Positions 1-8,991 are shown, counted from the stretch's first letter. The stretch: 33,193 bases of DNA from Wukongarchaeum sp048886645 (GCA_048886645.1 JBHLKN010000013.1:1-33193), one strand, 5' to 3'. A program made the numbers and translations. Notes: generated from the sequence alone by a model not told the origin.

Positions 1-510
1 GGTATAGGAGAAAGGGCAGGAAATGCTTCCTTAGAACAGCTTTTAATGGCGTTATACAAGCAATATGGCATAGACAAGTATAAAATCCGACAATTAAAAA
101 GAGCTTGCGACCTCGTAGTAAAAGCAGGATACAACATGGCAATAAACCACCCTGTAGTCGGTAGTAACATGTTTAAGCACGAGAGCGGCATACACTTCGA
201 TGGAATAAGCAAATCGGTTGAGTGCTATGAGCTCATAAGACCAGATGAAATAGGAGCCCAAATTAACGGCATACTTGACAGAGACGTCGTCGGGGAAACA
301 AGCGGTAGGGCTAACATACTAGCCATACTAGTCCATTACGACAAACCTGTCGACAAAAATGATTTAATAGTGCAAGAAATGTTATCAGAAGTTCAAAGAC
401 AGTTCCTTGAAGGAAGAAAAAAAGCGTTCTCACCAGAAGATGTGTTACAACTTTATAACAACCTCAGAAAAAAGGAAATAAAAACACGTGTGGAAAAACT
501 TTCAGTTTAG
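1..510 (+). CDS. 2-isopropylmalate/homocitrate synthase family protein, 3' part
   Basis: The 5' end lies outside the window; reading frame 1 is open from the first base to a TAG at 508-510. The visible part starts with a GxGERAGNASLEQ motif and contains PVVGSNMFKHESGIH, the metal- and substrate-binding signature of the HMGL-like acyltransferases (LeuA, homocitrate synthase NifV/AksA, citramalate synthase). These condense acetyl-CoA with a 2-oxo acid. The protein ends about 140 residues after the HESGIH motif, so there is no full-length LeuA-type C-terminal allosteric domain; this favours a homocitrate-synthase-like or unregulated isopropylmalate-synthase-like enzyme. Substrate cannot be decided from this fragment. 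A T-rich stretch follows the stop and the next gene is convergent. Confidence 0.85.
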   Translation, partial: GIGERAGNASLEQLLMALYKQYGIDKYKIRQLKRACDLVVKAGYNMAINHPVVGSNMFKHESGIHFDGISKSVECYELIRPDEIGAQINGILDRDVVGETSGRANILAILVHYDKPVDKNDLIVQEMLSEVQRQFLEGRKKAFSPEDVLQLYNNLRKKEIKTRVEKLSV

Positions 511-557
511 TGGCTTTTTTTAATTTTTTTTCAATTCAATCTTTTTACTGCCTTTTT
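511..557. terminator. T-rich convergent intergenic spacer
   Basis: A short spacer between two convergent genes with several runs of T on the plus strand. Runs of U are the usual archaeal termination signal, so this is a plausible terminator for the upstream gene. No clear hairpin is seen. Confidence 0.4.
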
Positions 558-1769
558 TTAATGAGATTTCATAAAGTCTTCCAGTCTGTTGAAGGCTTCT
601 TCAAGAGTCTCTATGGGGGGGAGAAAAACTGTGCGGAAATGATCTTTGCCATGTTCTTTTCCAAATCCTGAACCGTGCACGAATAATACTTGTTTCTCTT
701 CAAGGACTTTGAGCACGAACTCTTTATCGGTTTTAGCACCTTTCAAATCGTGAATACGGGGGAAGGCGTATAGAGCTCCTTTAGGCTCTACGCAGGAGAT
801 TTCTTCGATTTCGTTTAAGCGTTTTGTCGTGTAGTCTCTTCTTTTTCTTAACTTTGAAACCATTTCTTGAACAAAGCCATGGGGTCCATCACAAGCAGCC
901 ACACAAGCTTTTTGTATGGGAGTACAAGCACTCAACCTCAAGCGAGCGATCCTCAAAATTCCTTCCCAAACCTCTCTCGCAACATCTAAGGGATCATGTA
1001 AATAAACATACCCCATACGCCAACCAGGGGCGAGATAAACCTTACTAAAACCGTTTAAACCCAAAACAGGAACATCTTTTGAAAGACTCGCAGCGCTTAT
1101 ACTCTGTCCCTCATAAACTAGAAGGTCATAAATCGTATCATTTAGGACTAATAGATCATATTCTCCTGCGATATCGATCATTTCTTTTATTGTTTTGTGG
1201 TTATAAACGGCTCCTGTAGGGTTGTTGGGGTTGATGATCAAAAGAGCTTTCGTTTTTTCACTAATTTTCTTCCTTAGGTCGTCGATTTCGGGTTGCCATT
1301 CATTTTCCTCGTCACAGGAATAGGAGACAGGAATCCCGCCCATGTACCTTGTAAATGCTTCATATGGCGAGTAAGTAGGTCCAGGCACCAGGATTTCTTC
1401 TCCAGGGTTTAGTAGGGTCGAGGCTACGAATATTATTCCTTCGCTCACACCAGTAGTGGCAACTACCTTTTCAGGGTCTATTTCCACGTTGTTAATTCTT
1501 TTTTCACGGTGAGCTATAGCTTCCTTAAATTCAGATAATCCTTCTGCAGGAGCGTAAAAGTTATATCGATTTTCGACGGCTTCCCTTAAAGCTTTCCTTA
1601 TGTGTGAGGGTGTTTCAAAATCGAATTTATTAGGGTCGCCGATGTTTAACTTTAAAACCTCTTTTCCTAATTTTTCTATTTCGCGTGCATGGATAACTAC
1701 TTCTCTAAGGGCAATAATGCAGTTATTTAGGCGTTTTGCAGGTTTAAAAACGTGTTTTAGTTCCGTCAA
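558..1769 (-). CDS. Class I/II PLP-dependent aminotransferase (alanine/aspartate type)
   Basis: A complete 403-residue fold-type I aminotransferase. Recognisable motifs are LNIGDPNKFDF near residue 41, the TTGVSEG cofactor loop near 105, NPNNPTG near 180, the LNDTIYD segment whose Asp211 and Tyr214 contact PLP, and LNGFSKVYLAPGWRMGY, in which Lys243 should form the Schiff base. Length and motif spacing match the archaeal and bacterial AlaA/AspC-like transaminases that move an amino group between an amino acid and 2-oxoglutarate. Exact substrate cannot be read from the sequence; alanine is a reasonable guess from the overall pattern. It is transcribed alone, convergent with the acyltransferase gene on its left and divergent from the HMG-CoA synthase operon on its right. 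Confidence 0.9.
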   Translation of the reverse strand: MTELKHVFKPAKRLNNCIIALREVVIHAREIEKLGKEVLKLNIGDPNKFDFETPSHIRKALREAVENRYNFYAPAEGLSEFKEAIAHREKRINNVEIDPEKVVATTGVSEGIIFVASTLLNPGEEILVPGPTYSPYEAFTRYMGGIPVSYSCDEENEWQPEIDDLRKKISEKTKALLIINPNNPTGAVYNHKTIKEMIDIAGEYDLLVLNDTIYDLLVYEGQSISAASLSKDVPVLGLNGFSKVYLAPGWRMGYVYLHDPLDVAREVWEGILRIARLRLSACTPIQKACVAACDGPHGFVQEMVSKLRKRRDYTTKRLNEIEEISCVEPKGALYAFPRIHDLKGAKTDKEFVLKVLEEKQVLFVHGSGFGKEHGKDHFRTVFLPPIETLEEAFNRLEDFMKSH

Positions 1770-2187
1770 AAAGACCCACCTACAACTTGTGTAGTTTAAT
1801 GATTGTTAACACTTACCTTATTAGTTTATTTGTTAAAATATTTTCCAGTTATTTTTGCGGAAGATTATTCTAATGTTTTACAGCTATTAAATACCATTTA
1901 TAAATATGCTAGCAAAATAACTTACGGAAATGTAAATAAAAAATAGACCAGAAATTTAAGTTTTTCTCGAAAAATTTAGCTTTCACATATTAGCTTTACA
2001 TTGTGTTATTTGGAATAAGATGTTTGATTTTTCAACTTATGCGTAATGATCTAAAACCCATTAATATCACAGGGATTGGAAATTTTAACCCATCAATTAG
2101 CAACTATTTCTCCGATGAAAAATCAATGATTGAATACACAATATTGTAATTAATCAAAAATTAAAATTTAGAGGAGGAATTTCCATA
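1770..2187. promoter_or_regulatory. Divergent intergenic region upstream of the mevalonate operon
   Basis: A 418-base, very AT-rich region between the divergent aminotransferase and HMG-CoA synthase genes, with no convincing ORF. It must hold both promoters. An imperfect inverted repeat (TTTTTC, two bases, GAAAAA) lies near 1962-1975. A strong ribosome binding site, GGAGG at about 2172-2176, sits before the ATG at 2188. No RNA gene was recognised. Confidence 0.4.
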
Positions 2188-3249
2188 ATGCAAAACGGAA
2201 TATGTGGAATCGTCGGATATGGAGACTACATACCTCGATTCAGAATAAAAATCGAAGAAATTGCTAAAGTCTGGGGAAAAGAAGGAGAAAGAATCGCCAA
2301 AGGACTAGGAGTAATGGAAAAATCAGTACCAGGCTTAGACGAAGACACCATAACAATATCATATGAAGCAGCAAGAAACGCCGTAAAAGTTGCCGGAATA
2401 GACCCTATAGAAATCGGCGCCATCTACATAGGTTCAGAATCACACCCCTACGCAGTAAAACCCAGCGGAGCAACCGTAGGACAAGCCTTAGGAGCGGTAC
2501 CTTGTATGACTTGTGCAGATTTAGAGTTTGCTTGTAAAGCTGGTACTGCGGGAATACAGATGTGTATGGGATTGGTGGCGTCAGATGAAATAAAGTACGG
2601 CTTGGCTATTGGGGCGGATACGGCTCAAGGAAAACCAGGCGATGCTCTTGAGTATACGGCTAGTGCTGGAGGGGCTGCTTATATAATCGGGAAAACAGGG
2701 AGAGACGACTGCGTAGCAATAATCGAGGGAACTTTCTCATACACGACAGACACGCCTGACTTCTGGAGACGAGAAGGAGCAGACTTCCCAATGCACGGAG
2801 CAAGATTCACAGGGGAACCAGCATACTTCAAACACGTAATAGGAGCAACAAAAGGGATGATGGAAAAAATGGGCACTACGGTCTCCGATTACGATTATTT
2901 CGTCTTTCACATGCCGAATAGCAAATTCCCCTTGCGTACAGCCTTAACACTAAATATGCCGCCTGAGAAGGTGAAAGAGGGTTTGGTTGTTCGGTATATA
3001 GGTAACACTTATAGTGGTTCTTCTCTTCTTGGGTTGGCGCGTATTTTAGATATAGCGAAGCCTGGAGAGAGGATACTGTGTACTTCTTATGGTTCTGGTG
3101 CGGGAAGTGATTCTTTCAGCTTGGTTACGACGGATTTGTTGCCGGAGAAGAGGAAGAATGCGCCGAGTGTTGATGATTATATTCGGTTGAAAGAGTATTT
3201 GAGTTATGCTGTTTATGCTAAGTATAGGCACAAGATTCGAGGAATATGA
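2188..3249 (+). CDS. Hydroxymethylglutaryl-CoA synthase (archaeal type)
   Basis: A 353-residue thiolase-fold enzyme that condenses acetyl-CoA with acetoacetyl-CoA to HMG-CoA, the second step of the mevalonate route to archaeal isoprenoid lipids. It begins with GIVGYGDYIPRFRI, typical of archaeal HMG-CoA synthases. The nucleophile should be Cys116 in ADLEFACKAGTAG, and a conserved His lies in VFHMPNSKFP. Length agrees with the archaeal family, which is shorter than the eukaryotic one. A strong GGAGG site precedes the ATG. It is followed 27 bases later by an acetyl-CoA acetyltransferase and then a DUF35 protein, the known archaeal arrangement in which the three proteins form a complex that channels acetoacetyl-CoA. 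Base composition of the coding strand changes visibly along the gene, from A/C-rich to G/T-rich blocks. Confidence 0.95.
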   Translation: MQNGICGIVGYGDYIPRFRIKIEEIAKVWGKEGERIAKGLGVMEKSVPGLDEDTITISYEAARNAVKVAGIDPIEIGAIYIGSESHPYAVKPSGATVGQALGAVPCMTCADLEFACKAGTAGIQMCMGLVASDEIKYGLAIGADTAQGKPGDALEYTASAGGAAYIIGKTGRDDCVAIIEGTFSYTTDTPDFWRREGADFPMHGARFTGEPAYFKHVIGATKGMMEKMGTTVSDYDYFVFHMPNSKFPLRTALTLNMPPEKVKEGLVVRYIGNTYSGSSLLGLARILDIAKPGERILCTSYGSGAGSDSFSLVTTDLLPEKRKNAPSVDDYIRLKEYLSYAVYAKYRHKIRGI

Positions 3250-3276
3250 AGAAAAAGAAAGGAGAGGTGTTGTTTT

Positions 3277-4437
3277 ATGCGTAATGTTGCTGTTGTAGGT
3301 ATCGGAATGACTAAGTTTGGAGAGTTGTGGGATTATAGTTTACGGGATATTTTTACTATGGCTGCAATAGAAGCTATGGATGATGCTGGGTGTAGTACTA
3401 AGGATATTGAAGCGTTTTATGTGGGTAGTATGAGTGCTGGTCGTTTTGTAGGTCAGGAGCATTTGGGTGCGTTGTTGGCTGATTATGCTGGTTTGAAGCA
3501 CGTGCCTGCTACGCGGGTTGAAGGTGCTTGTGCAAGCGGCGGTCTTGCTCTTAGGGAAGCATATTTAGCCATAAAAGCTGGTGAGTATGACGTGGTTATG
3601 GTTGGTGGAATAGAGAAGATGAGTGATTTGCCTACTACTGAAGAGGTGACAACTACTTTAGGCGCTGCTGCAGATCAAGAATGGGAGACTTTTGTTGGTT
3701 TGACTTTTCCTGGTGCTTATGCTCTTATTGCGAAGGTGCACATGGAACGGTATGGGACTACTAGGGAACAATTGGCTTGTGTAGCTGTTAAGAACCATAA
3801 GAATGGGAAAAATAACCCTAAGGCTCAGTTTAGGCGGGAAATTACTATAGAGCAGGTGTTGTCTTCTGGAGTGGTAGCAGATCCTCTTACATTGCTTGAT
3901 TGTTCTCCCATATCTGATGGGGGTGCAGTAGCGATTGTTGCTAGCGAGGATGTGGCAAGAAAGTTCACAGATACCCCCGTATGGATTATGAGTTCCGGTC
4001 AAGCAGGAGATACCATCGCCCTCCATGATCGTAAAGATTTAACGAGTTTGACAGCTGCAAAGTTTGCTTCTGAGAGGGCTTATCGTGCAGCTAATATAGG
4101 GCCAAAAGACGTGGCTTTTGCGGAGGTTCATGATTGTTTCACTATAGCCGAAATAGTTGCTACAGAAGACTTGGGATTTTTCCCTGCAGGTGAAGGAGGA
4201 AAAGCCGCAGAAGAAGGTTTAACAGAGGTCGATGGACAGATCCCTGTAAATCCTTCAGGAGGACTAAAAGCAAAGGGCCATCCCGTAGGGGCTACAGGCG
4301 TGGCACAAGTGGTGTCGGTGGTAGAACAGCTTCGAGGAGAGGCTGATAAAAGGCAAGTAAACGCGCCTGAGATCGGATTAACTCACAATATAGGCGGAAG
4401 CGGTGGTACATGTGTAGTTCACATATTTTCAAGGTGA
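3277..4437 (+). CDS. Acetyl-CoA C-acetyltransferase (archaeal thiolase)
   Basis: A 386-residue thiolase that makes acetoacetyl-CoA from two acetyl-CoA and passes it to HMG-CoA synthase. The acylated nucleophile is Cys85 in VEGACASGG. VHDCFTIAE and NPSGGLKAKGHPVGATG supply the oxyanion and general-base histidines, and the C-terminal THNIGGSGGTC carries the second reactive cysteine. The short length without an extra loop domain matches the archaeal thiolases/SCP-2-like thiolases that work with HMG-CoA synthase. A GGAGAGG-like ribosome binding site lies just upstream of the ATG. It is the middle gene of a three-gene operon, followed after 58 bases by the DUF35 gene. Confidence 0.95.
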   Translation: MRNVAVVGIGMTKFGELWDYSLRDIFTMAAIEAMDDAGCSTKDIEAFYVGSMSAGRFVGQEHLGALLADYAGLKHVPATRVEGACASGGLALREAYLAIKAGEYDVVMVGGIEKMSDLPTTEEVTTTLGAAADQEWETFVGLTFPGAYALIAKVHMERYGTTREQLACVAVKNHKNGKNNPKAQFRREITIEQVLSSGVVADPLTLLDCSPISDGGAVAIVASEDVARKFTDTPVWIMSSGQAGDTIALHDRKDLTSLTAAKFASERAYRAANIGPKDVAFAEVHDCFTIAEIVATEDLGFFPAGEGGKAAEEGLTEVDGQIPVNPSGGLKAKGHPVGATGVAQVVSVVEQLRGEADKRQVNAPEIGLTHNIGGSGGTCVVHIFSR

Positions 4438-4495
4438 GAAACTAAAACCATTACTTGATTAATGATGAAGTTTTTTTAAAGGAGGAAAATGTGAA

Positions 4496-4930
4496 ATGGG
4501 TTATTTAGAAAGCGTGCCTCTGTTTTGGAGAAGGATAAAAGCCTTATACACTTTAACGGGCGTAGAATGTTCTAATTGTGGTGAAAAATATTTTCCACCA
4601 AGATTGATTTGTCCAGAATGCGGCGGAAAAGAGATGAAAGACTACAGGTTTAAAGGCACGGGAAAAGTTGTAAGCTATTCCATAATCGATGTACCCCCCC
4701 AAGGTCTAGAGTACCAGACACCCTATGGATTAGCCATTGTGGAACTAGATGAAGGTCCAAGAGTCACCGGTCAGGTAGTTGGCTGTACTCTTGAGGAAAT
4801 AAAAGCTGGAATGAGGGTAGAGTCAACTCTTAGAATAATAGTTGCAGTAAATAAAGCCAGTGTTATACAGTATGGTTATAAATTCAGGCCAGAAGGGTAT
4901 CCAGTAATCAATAGCGTATTAGAACAATAG
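4496..4930 (+). CDS. DUF35 OB-fold zinc-ribbon protein of the thiolase/HMG-CoA synthase complex
   Basis: A 144-residue protein with an N-terminal helix, a rubredoxin-like zinc ribbon with Cys25, Cys28, Cys39 and Cys42, and a C-terminal OB-fold (the segment with the PQGLEYQTPYGLAIVELDEG motif). This is the DUF35/OB-fold acyl-CoA-binding family. In archaea it bridges acetoacetyl-CoA thiolase and HMG-CoA synthase and provides a shared CoA-binding site, so the unstable intermediate is handed on directly. Position as third gene of the operon supports that role here. GGAGG at 4481-4485 precedes the ATG. A T-rich region follows the stop. Confidence 0.93.
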   Translation: MGYLESVPLFWRRIKALYTLTGVECSNCGEKYFPPRLICPECGGKEMKDYRFKGTGKVVSYSIIDVPPQGLEYQTPYGLAIVELDEGPRVTGQVVGCTLEEIKAGMRVESTLRIIVAVNKASVIQYGYKFRPEGYPVINSVLEQ

Positions 4931-5165
4931 AAAAACATTAATAAATTTTTTATCCCCCTTTTTTACCTTTTTTCCGTCTCTCAATGATTTTCTATCCATA
5001 CTAGAGTATTTTTTTCACTCCATATACTTTTAATAGTCCCTTTTTTAGAACAAATTTTAAAAGTAATGGAAATAATTTTAAAATCAACAAATAACAAAGC
5101 TGAGAAACACTAAAGGTTTTATAAAAACAAAATAATAATAAGGTAAGGATTATGGAGGAGATGAC

Positions 5166-5306
5166 ATGACACTAACTTGTCCCAAGTGTGGAAGTAAAAA
5201 CCTAAAAACAGAACAAGATAAAAGCAAGCCCCTAACCTACAGTGGACACGTCCCTGTTTATAAGAAACTGTATGTTTGTAAGGATTGTGGGAATAGGTTT
5301 GAGTGA
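5166..5306 (+). CDS. 46-residue zinc-ribbon protein
   Basis: A small ORF starting at ATG 5166, with GGAGGAG a few bases upstream and a TATA-like stretch (TTTTATAAAAA) further up. It encodes two CxxC pairs, Cys5/Cys8 and Cys38/Cys41, separated by a charged, Tyr-containing linker, and stops with TGA at 5304-5306. The layout is that of a single C4 zinc ribbon of the kind found in TFIIS/RPB9-like or transposon-associated zinc-ribbon proteins. Function is unknown. The good ribosome binding site and the four well-placed cysteines make it a likely real gene. Confidence 0.7.
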   Translation: MTLTCPKCGSKNLKTEQDKSKPLTYSGHVPVYKKLYVCKDCGNRFE

Positions 5307-5428
5307 GAAGAACGTGGTTTTCGATAAACGTTGAAGATGCGGAATTAGTTCTTTTATGCTGTTCTTTTCCTATATCTTTTCTATTTTATTTTTCAGTAGT
5401 GTTTTTTTTAGGTGAGTCTTGGTTCTTT

Positions 5429-5788
5429 TTATGAGGCGTATGTGACTACTTTTTTCTTCTTCTTTTTTTGTTTTTCTTTTTCTTTTTGGCTTTGTGTTTT
5501 TTCTTCTGTTTTTTCTAGTTTGTCTTGGTCTTTTTCTTTCTTTTTTGTTCTTAGTTTTCTAATTTCTTCTGCTAGCCAGAGTTCTAATCGTCCCCATTCT
5601 GATGTTTTTCGTAGTTCTTCAAGGTAGGCTTTTGCTTCTGTGTGGGTCATTTTTTTCTTTTTTAATTCTTCGAGTTTTTGCTGGATTTTTTTGTCTACTT
5701 CTTCTTTTTCTTTTTCTGTTAGTTGGATGAAGTAGCGGGTACGGACTTTTTCTAAAACGGATCTGAATTGCCGTATTAAACATACCAT
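5429..5788 (-). CDS. Charged coiled-coil protein, unknown function
   Basis: A 119-residue predicted protein that is extremely rich in Lys and Glu. Residues about 20-80 look like two amphipathic helices (with the motif SEWGRLELWLAEEIRKL), and the last 40 residues are a Lys/Glu/Gln-rich tail. No known domain is recognised. The upstream TATA-like element TTATATAAAG on the minus strand near 5867-5876 fits a promoter, but the ribosome binding site is weak. A low-complexity T-rich plus strand could produce such an ORF by chance, although the central segment with its Trp and Leu pattern looks protein-like. Confidence 0.5.
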   Translation of the reverse strand: MVCLIRQFRSVLEKVRTRYFIQLTEKEKEEVDKKIQQKLEELKKKKMTHTEAKAYLEELRKTSEWGRLELWLAEEIRKLRTKKKEKDQDKLEKTEEKTQSQKEKEKQKKKKKKVVTYAS

Positions 5789-5972
5789 GGTTTTTCCAAG
5801 CCTTAAAACAATCTAGTCCTAATATTTGGATGTTCTTTATCCTATATGTGTATATCTTGTGTTCTTTATATAACCATGTTTTTTATAAAATATGGGTTTT
5901 TGTAAGGGATAAAATCTTTTATATGGGATGTAGTATTTTTCTAAAGTTTGTGTTTCAGGTGGTTGTATCGGG

Positions 5973-7244
5973 TTGAAGCTTCTCTATTTGGTTTTAGATG
6001 GTGTGGCGGATAGGATTAATGGGAAAACATCTCTTGAAATTGCTGAAACTCCTGGTTTAAATGAGTTGGTTTCGAAGGCTAAGTGTGGTCTTCAGTATTC
6101 TATTGGAAAGGGTATTGCTCCTGAAAGTGATGTGGCGGTTATCTCAATATTGGGGTATGATCCGCATAAATACTATACGGGTCGAGGTCCTTTAGAGGCT
6201 TTAGGGGTCGATATTAAGATTAAAGACGGTACTGAAGTAGCTTTTCGCGCTAACTTTGCTACGGTTGATGCAAGTTCGGAGGAGCTTGTAATACTTGATA
6301 GAAGGTGTGGTAGGGATCTTTTATCGGAAGAGGCAAAGGAGCTTGCAAGGGCTGTGGACGGTCTTGAGTTAGGGGTAGATGATGGTTATGTGCGGGTTCA
6401 ATCTACTGTAGGTCATCGGGGAATAGTTGTTGTTGGAAGTGAACTTGGATTGTCTGATAATGTTGGTAATACGGATCCTGCATACGAAAGAGTAGGAAAA
6501 ATATCGACAGCTAAAGAAAGTTATGAGAACAAGGTTTCTTCGTGTGAGCCTCTTGATGATACTCCTGAGGCTAAAAGGACTGCAGAACTTGTAAACATTT
6601 TCACGCGGAAAGTTTTAGAGATTTTAGATTCTCATCCGGTGAATCAGAAAAGAGAGCGTTTGGACAAGCTTAAGGGTAATATTTTGCTTTTGAGGGATGC
6701 TGGGGGTTCTTTGCCAAAGGTTAAACCTATAAATGAAGTTTTTCAGGCAAGTTTTGCTGCTATAACGGAGATGCCTGTAGAAAACGGTGTGGCAAAACTT
6801 TTAGGTATGGATGCTGGAGAAGTGTCTCCTCCAACCAAAAATAAAAAAGCAGATTTAGAAGAAAGGCTTGAAAGGACAGAAGAGCTCTTAGAAAAATACG
6901 ATGTGGTGTATACTCATTTAAAAGGGCCTGATGAGCCCGGTCATGATGGAGATTTTGAGGGAAAAGTCAAATCGATTGAAGAGATAGATAGGTATTTTGT
7001 GAGGGAATTTTTAAAACATTATGATTTAAGCGAATTAGCAGTGCTTGTGACAGCAGACCATGCAACACCACCGGAACTAAAGGTACATTCAGATGATGCA
7101 ATTCCGTTTATGATCGCTTACGAAAAACTGGAACCGGACAATATCAAAGAATTTAGCGAAAGGGAATGTATGAAAGGTTCTCTTGGTGTAATCGAGCACG
7201 GATGGGAACTACTACCGATGGTAATGAAAATGATCCGTAAATAA
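5973..7244 (+). CDS. apgM: 2,3-bisphosphoglycerate-independent phosphoglycerate mutase (archaeal)
   Basis: A 423-residue ApgM of the alkaline phosphatase superfamily that interconverts 3- and 2-phosphoglycerate in glycolysis and gluconeogenesis. The N-terminal LVLDGVADR supplies a metal-binding Asp. Ser52 in GIAPESDVAV should be the phosphorylated nucleophile. GYDPHKYYTGRGPLEALG is a signature of the archaeal family, and the C-terminal DEPGHDGDFEGK and TADHATPPELK segments carry the remaining metal ligands. Length is as expected. The start is a TTG, chosen because a GGTGG ribosome binding site lies about 10 bases upstream and the encoded MKLLYLVLDG matches the family start. It is convergent with the PfkB kinase, with a hairpin between them. 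Confidence 0.95.
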   Translation: MKLLYLVLDGVADRINGKTSLEIAETPGLNELVSKAKCGLQYSIGKGIAPESDVAVISILGYDPHKYYTGRGPLEALGVDIKIKDGTEVAFRANFATVDASSEELVILDRRCGRDLLSEEAKELARAVDGLELGVDDGYVRVQSTVGHRGIVVVGSELGLSDNVGNTDPAYERVGKISTAKESYENKVSSCEPLDDTPEAKRTAELVNIFTRKVLEILDSHPVNQKRERLDKLKGNILLLRDAGGSLPKVKPINEVFQASFAAITEMPVENGVAKLLGMDAGEVSPPTKNKKADLEERLERTEELLEKYDVVYTHLKGPDEPGHDGDFEGKVKSIEEIDRYFVREFLKHYDLSELAVLVTADHATPPELKVHSDDAIPFMIAYEKLEPDNIKEFSERECMKGSLGVIEHGWELLPMVMKMIRK

Positions 7245-7257
7245 AGCAAAAAACCCG

Positions 7258-7273
7258 ACCAGATTTTTCTGGT
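7258..7273. terminator. Hairpin between convergent apgM and sugar kinase genes
   Basis: A perfect 6-bp inverted repeat ACCAGA / TCTGGT with a TTTT loop, 14 bases after the apgM stop, followed by T- and C-rich sequence. The position between convergent genes fits a bidirectional terminator. Archaeal termination depends mainly on U-tracts, so the hairpin itself may be incidental. Confidence 0.5.
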
Positions 7274-7326
7274 TATCACCTTTCTTCCCTTTTTCTACTT
7301 CCTTTTTTTATTCTCCCCAATTGTCC

Positions 7327-8298
7327 CTATTTTTCTTCATCGTATTGTTCTTTTAGGCGGGTTTCAACTTGTTCTAAAGAACCAAAACCCGAAGTACCTT
7401 CCTCTTCTATGAGAAAGCTTGTGGCAGCTGAAGCAAACCTTGTAGATTGAAGGACATCCTCTGACCAAAGGTGTTTAATGATAAAAGCGGCAAGAAAGGC
7501 GTCTCCTGCCCCTGTAGTGTCTACGACTTTTTTCGGCTTGCAAGGAGGGATCTTAAAAACGGTTTTTTTCCTTTCTTTGATATCTATAACTATGGATCCT
7601 TTGGATCCTCTAGTTATTAAAAAAATACCTTTCTCTTTCTTTTTAAAAAATTTGATTAACTCGTCTAAGTTGTTTCTTTTTATGTTTGCTATGGCAAAAG
7701 CTTCTTCTTCAGAAGGCGAAAGAATGTCCGCATAACGCATAATCTCGTCGAAATCTATCCCATATTCTAGATAAACAGTTCCATCAGGATTGATCGTTCG
7801 TAAAAAACCTTGGGGGTCAACGCCTATTAAAGGCCTTTTACCCACAGTTTCTCTTAGCCAGATTATAAAATAGGGGGAAATTTCATGCATAACGGGGGAA
7901 ATTAAAAAGCTTTTAGCTTTAAAATATTTTTCTGGAACATCTTTCTTTGTAATTTTGTCTGCTGTTGTTATAAGTTTGGAGAACCTTTCTTTATTCCATG
8001 AATATCTATGAACAAACTTAGTGCTACGGGCTCCACGCCTATTAACTCCATTAATATCAATGTTTTTAGAGGTCAGAAATTGTAAATATTCCTCGGGAAA
8101 GTCTTTTCCTACCACACTAACAATGCCCACAGATGCTCCTAATTTAACGGTAGTCAATCCCGCATAAGCAGGAGGACCCCCTAAAAAGAGGGTTTTTTCC
8201 TCATTTTTTTCCTTTATTGTTCTTTCTTTGAGTTTATTGGTCTCTTCATAATGAACGATGTCAAGGCATAGGTGGCCCATAATCACGATATCAAACAT
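7327..8298 (-). CDS. PfkB/ribokinase-family carbohydrate kinase
   Basis: A 323-residue member of the ribokinase/PfkB superfamily. The N-terminal part has the substrate-binding motif LGGPPAYAGLTTVKLGA near residue 39, and the C-terminal signature DTTGAGDAFLAAF at 260-272 contains the catalytic base Asp266 and the anion hole. The LFLGGPPAYA start and the overall layout are closest to archaeal and bacterial kinases of unknown sugar, nucleoside or inositol substrate; the sequence does not decide. It is a single gene on the minus strand, convergent with apgM. Confidence 0.9.
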   Translation of the reverse strand: MFDIVIMGHLCLDIVHYEETNKLKERTIKEKNEEKTLFLGGPPAYAGLTTVKLGASVGIVSVVGKDFPEEYLQFLTSKNIDINGVNRRGARSTKFVHRYSWNKERFSKLITTADKITKKDVPEKYFKAKSFLISPVMHEISPYFIIWLRETVGKRPLIGVDPQGFLRTINPDGTVYLEYGIDFDEIMRYADILSPSEEEAFAIANIKRNNLDELIKFFKKKEKGIFLITRGSKGSIVIDIKERKKTVFKIPPCKPKKVVDTTGAGDAFLAAFIIKHLWSEDVLQSTRFASAATSFLIEEEGTSGFGSLEQVETRLKEQYDEEK

Positions 8299-8465
8299 TA
8301 ACCGTTCCTTTCCTTTCTTTCATCTCTAAAATAAAAAGGGAAAAGTAATTAAACGAAATGGATGTTAGGCAGCGTTATAGATAATGATTATAAGACGAAA
8401 AAAATTTAATGATTGAAACGGATTTAACTTAAGGAGTACTTAATATTTTTGTGTAGGTGTAACAA

Positions 8466-8852
8466 GTGGGAGTCGCAGATTTAGATTCTGAAGTGAAAAA
8501 GAAATTGGTTAAAACGTTGGGCGAAATTTCTCGTTATTGTGATCTTGATGCTTTAGCGGTAGTTACGCGGGAAGGTCGGCGTCTAGCCTTTTTTGCTCAA
8601 AAGGGTACGGATCCTGATCTATTGTCTGCAGTTTCTGCGGCAGTTACTTCGACGGGGACTATGGTAACGGAACAGTTGATGCATGGAGATCTTTGGGAAG
8701 TGATTGTTAGGGGGGAGACTGGTTATACGATTTTATCTAGTGCTGGTGAGTTTGTGTTGATTGGAGCTTCAAGAGAGTTTTTCTCTATGGGATTAGCTGT
8801 CAGAGTATTACGAGAATATAGGAAAAAAATACAGAAAGTTCTTTCAACATAG
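8466..8852 (+). CDS. Roadblock/LC7 domain protein
   Basis: A 128-residue protein consisting almost entirely of one roadblock/LC7 fold: a first helix (SEVKKKLVKTLGEISRYC), a strand pair with AVVTREGRRLAFFA, a long middle helix (LLSAVSAAVTSTGTMVTEQL), further strands ending in EFVLIGAS, and a closing helix. Roadblock proteins form dimers that act as platforms or regulators for small GTPases (MglB with MglA, Ragulator and dynein light chains in eukaryotes) and are expanded in Asgard genomes. The start is a GTG with AGGTG about 7 bases upstream. No GTPase gene is adjacent. A perfect 16-bp palindrome lies 30 bases downstream. Confidence 0.88.
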   Translation: MGVADLDSEVKKKLVKTLGEISRYCDLDALAVVTREGRRLAFFAQKGTDPDLLSAVSAAVTSTGTMVTEQLMHGDLWEVIVRGETGYTILSSAGEFVLIGASREFFSMGLAVRVLREYRKKIQKVLST

Positions 8853-8881
8853 GTGTAAAAATCCTCATTTAAGGTATAGGG

Positions 8882-8897
8882 ATGCGAAATTTCGCAT
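8882..8897. other. 16-bp perfect palindrome upstream of the eS26 gene
   Basis: ATGCGAAATTTCGCAT is a perfect palindrome, followed after one base by TTTTT. It could fold into a 6-bp stem with an AATT loop as a terminator for the roadblock gene, or be a dimeric repressor site in front of the eS26 promoter, whose TATA-like AATATTTAAA lies about 45 bases further on. Confidence 0.55.
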
Positions 8898-8991
8898 GTT
8901 TTTAAAGTTAAATTTTGTTTCTTTTTTTGTTTTGGTTAAAATATTTAAATGATGAGGCGAGATCAGTTTTATGTTATAGGTGTGGTTAATA

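Noticed and set aside
1962..1975. Inverted repeat TTTTTC/GAAAAA in the aminotransferase-HMG-CoA synthase spacer as an operator
   Set aside because: Such short A/T inverted repeats are expected by chance in this composition; no second copy is near.
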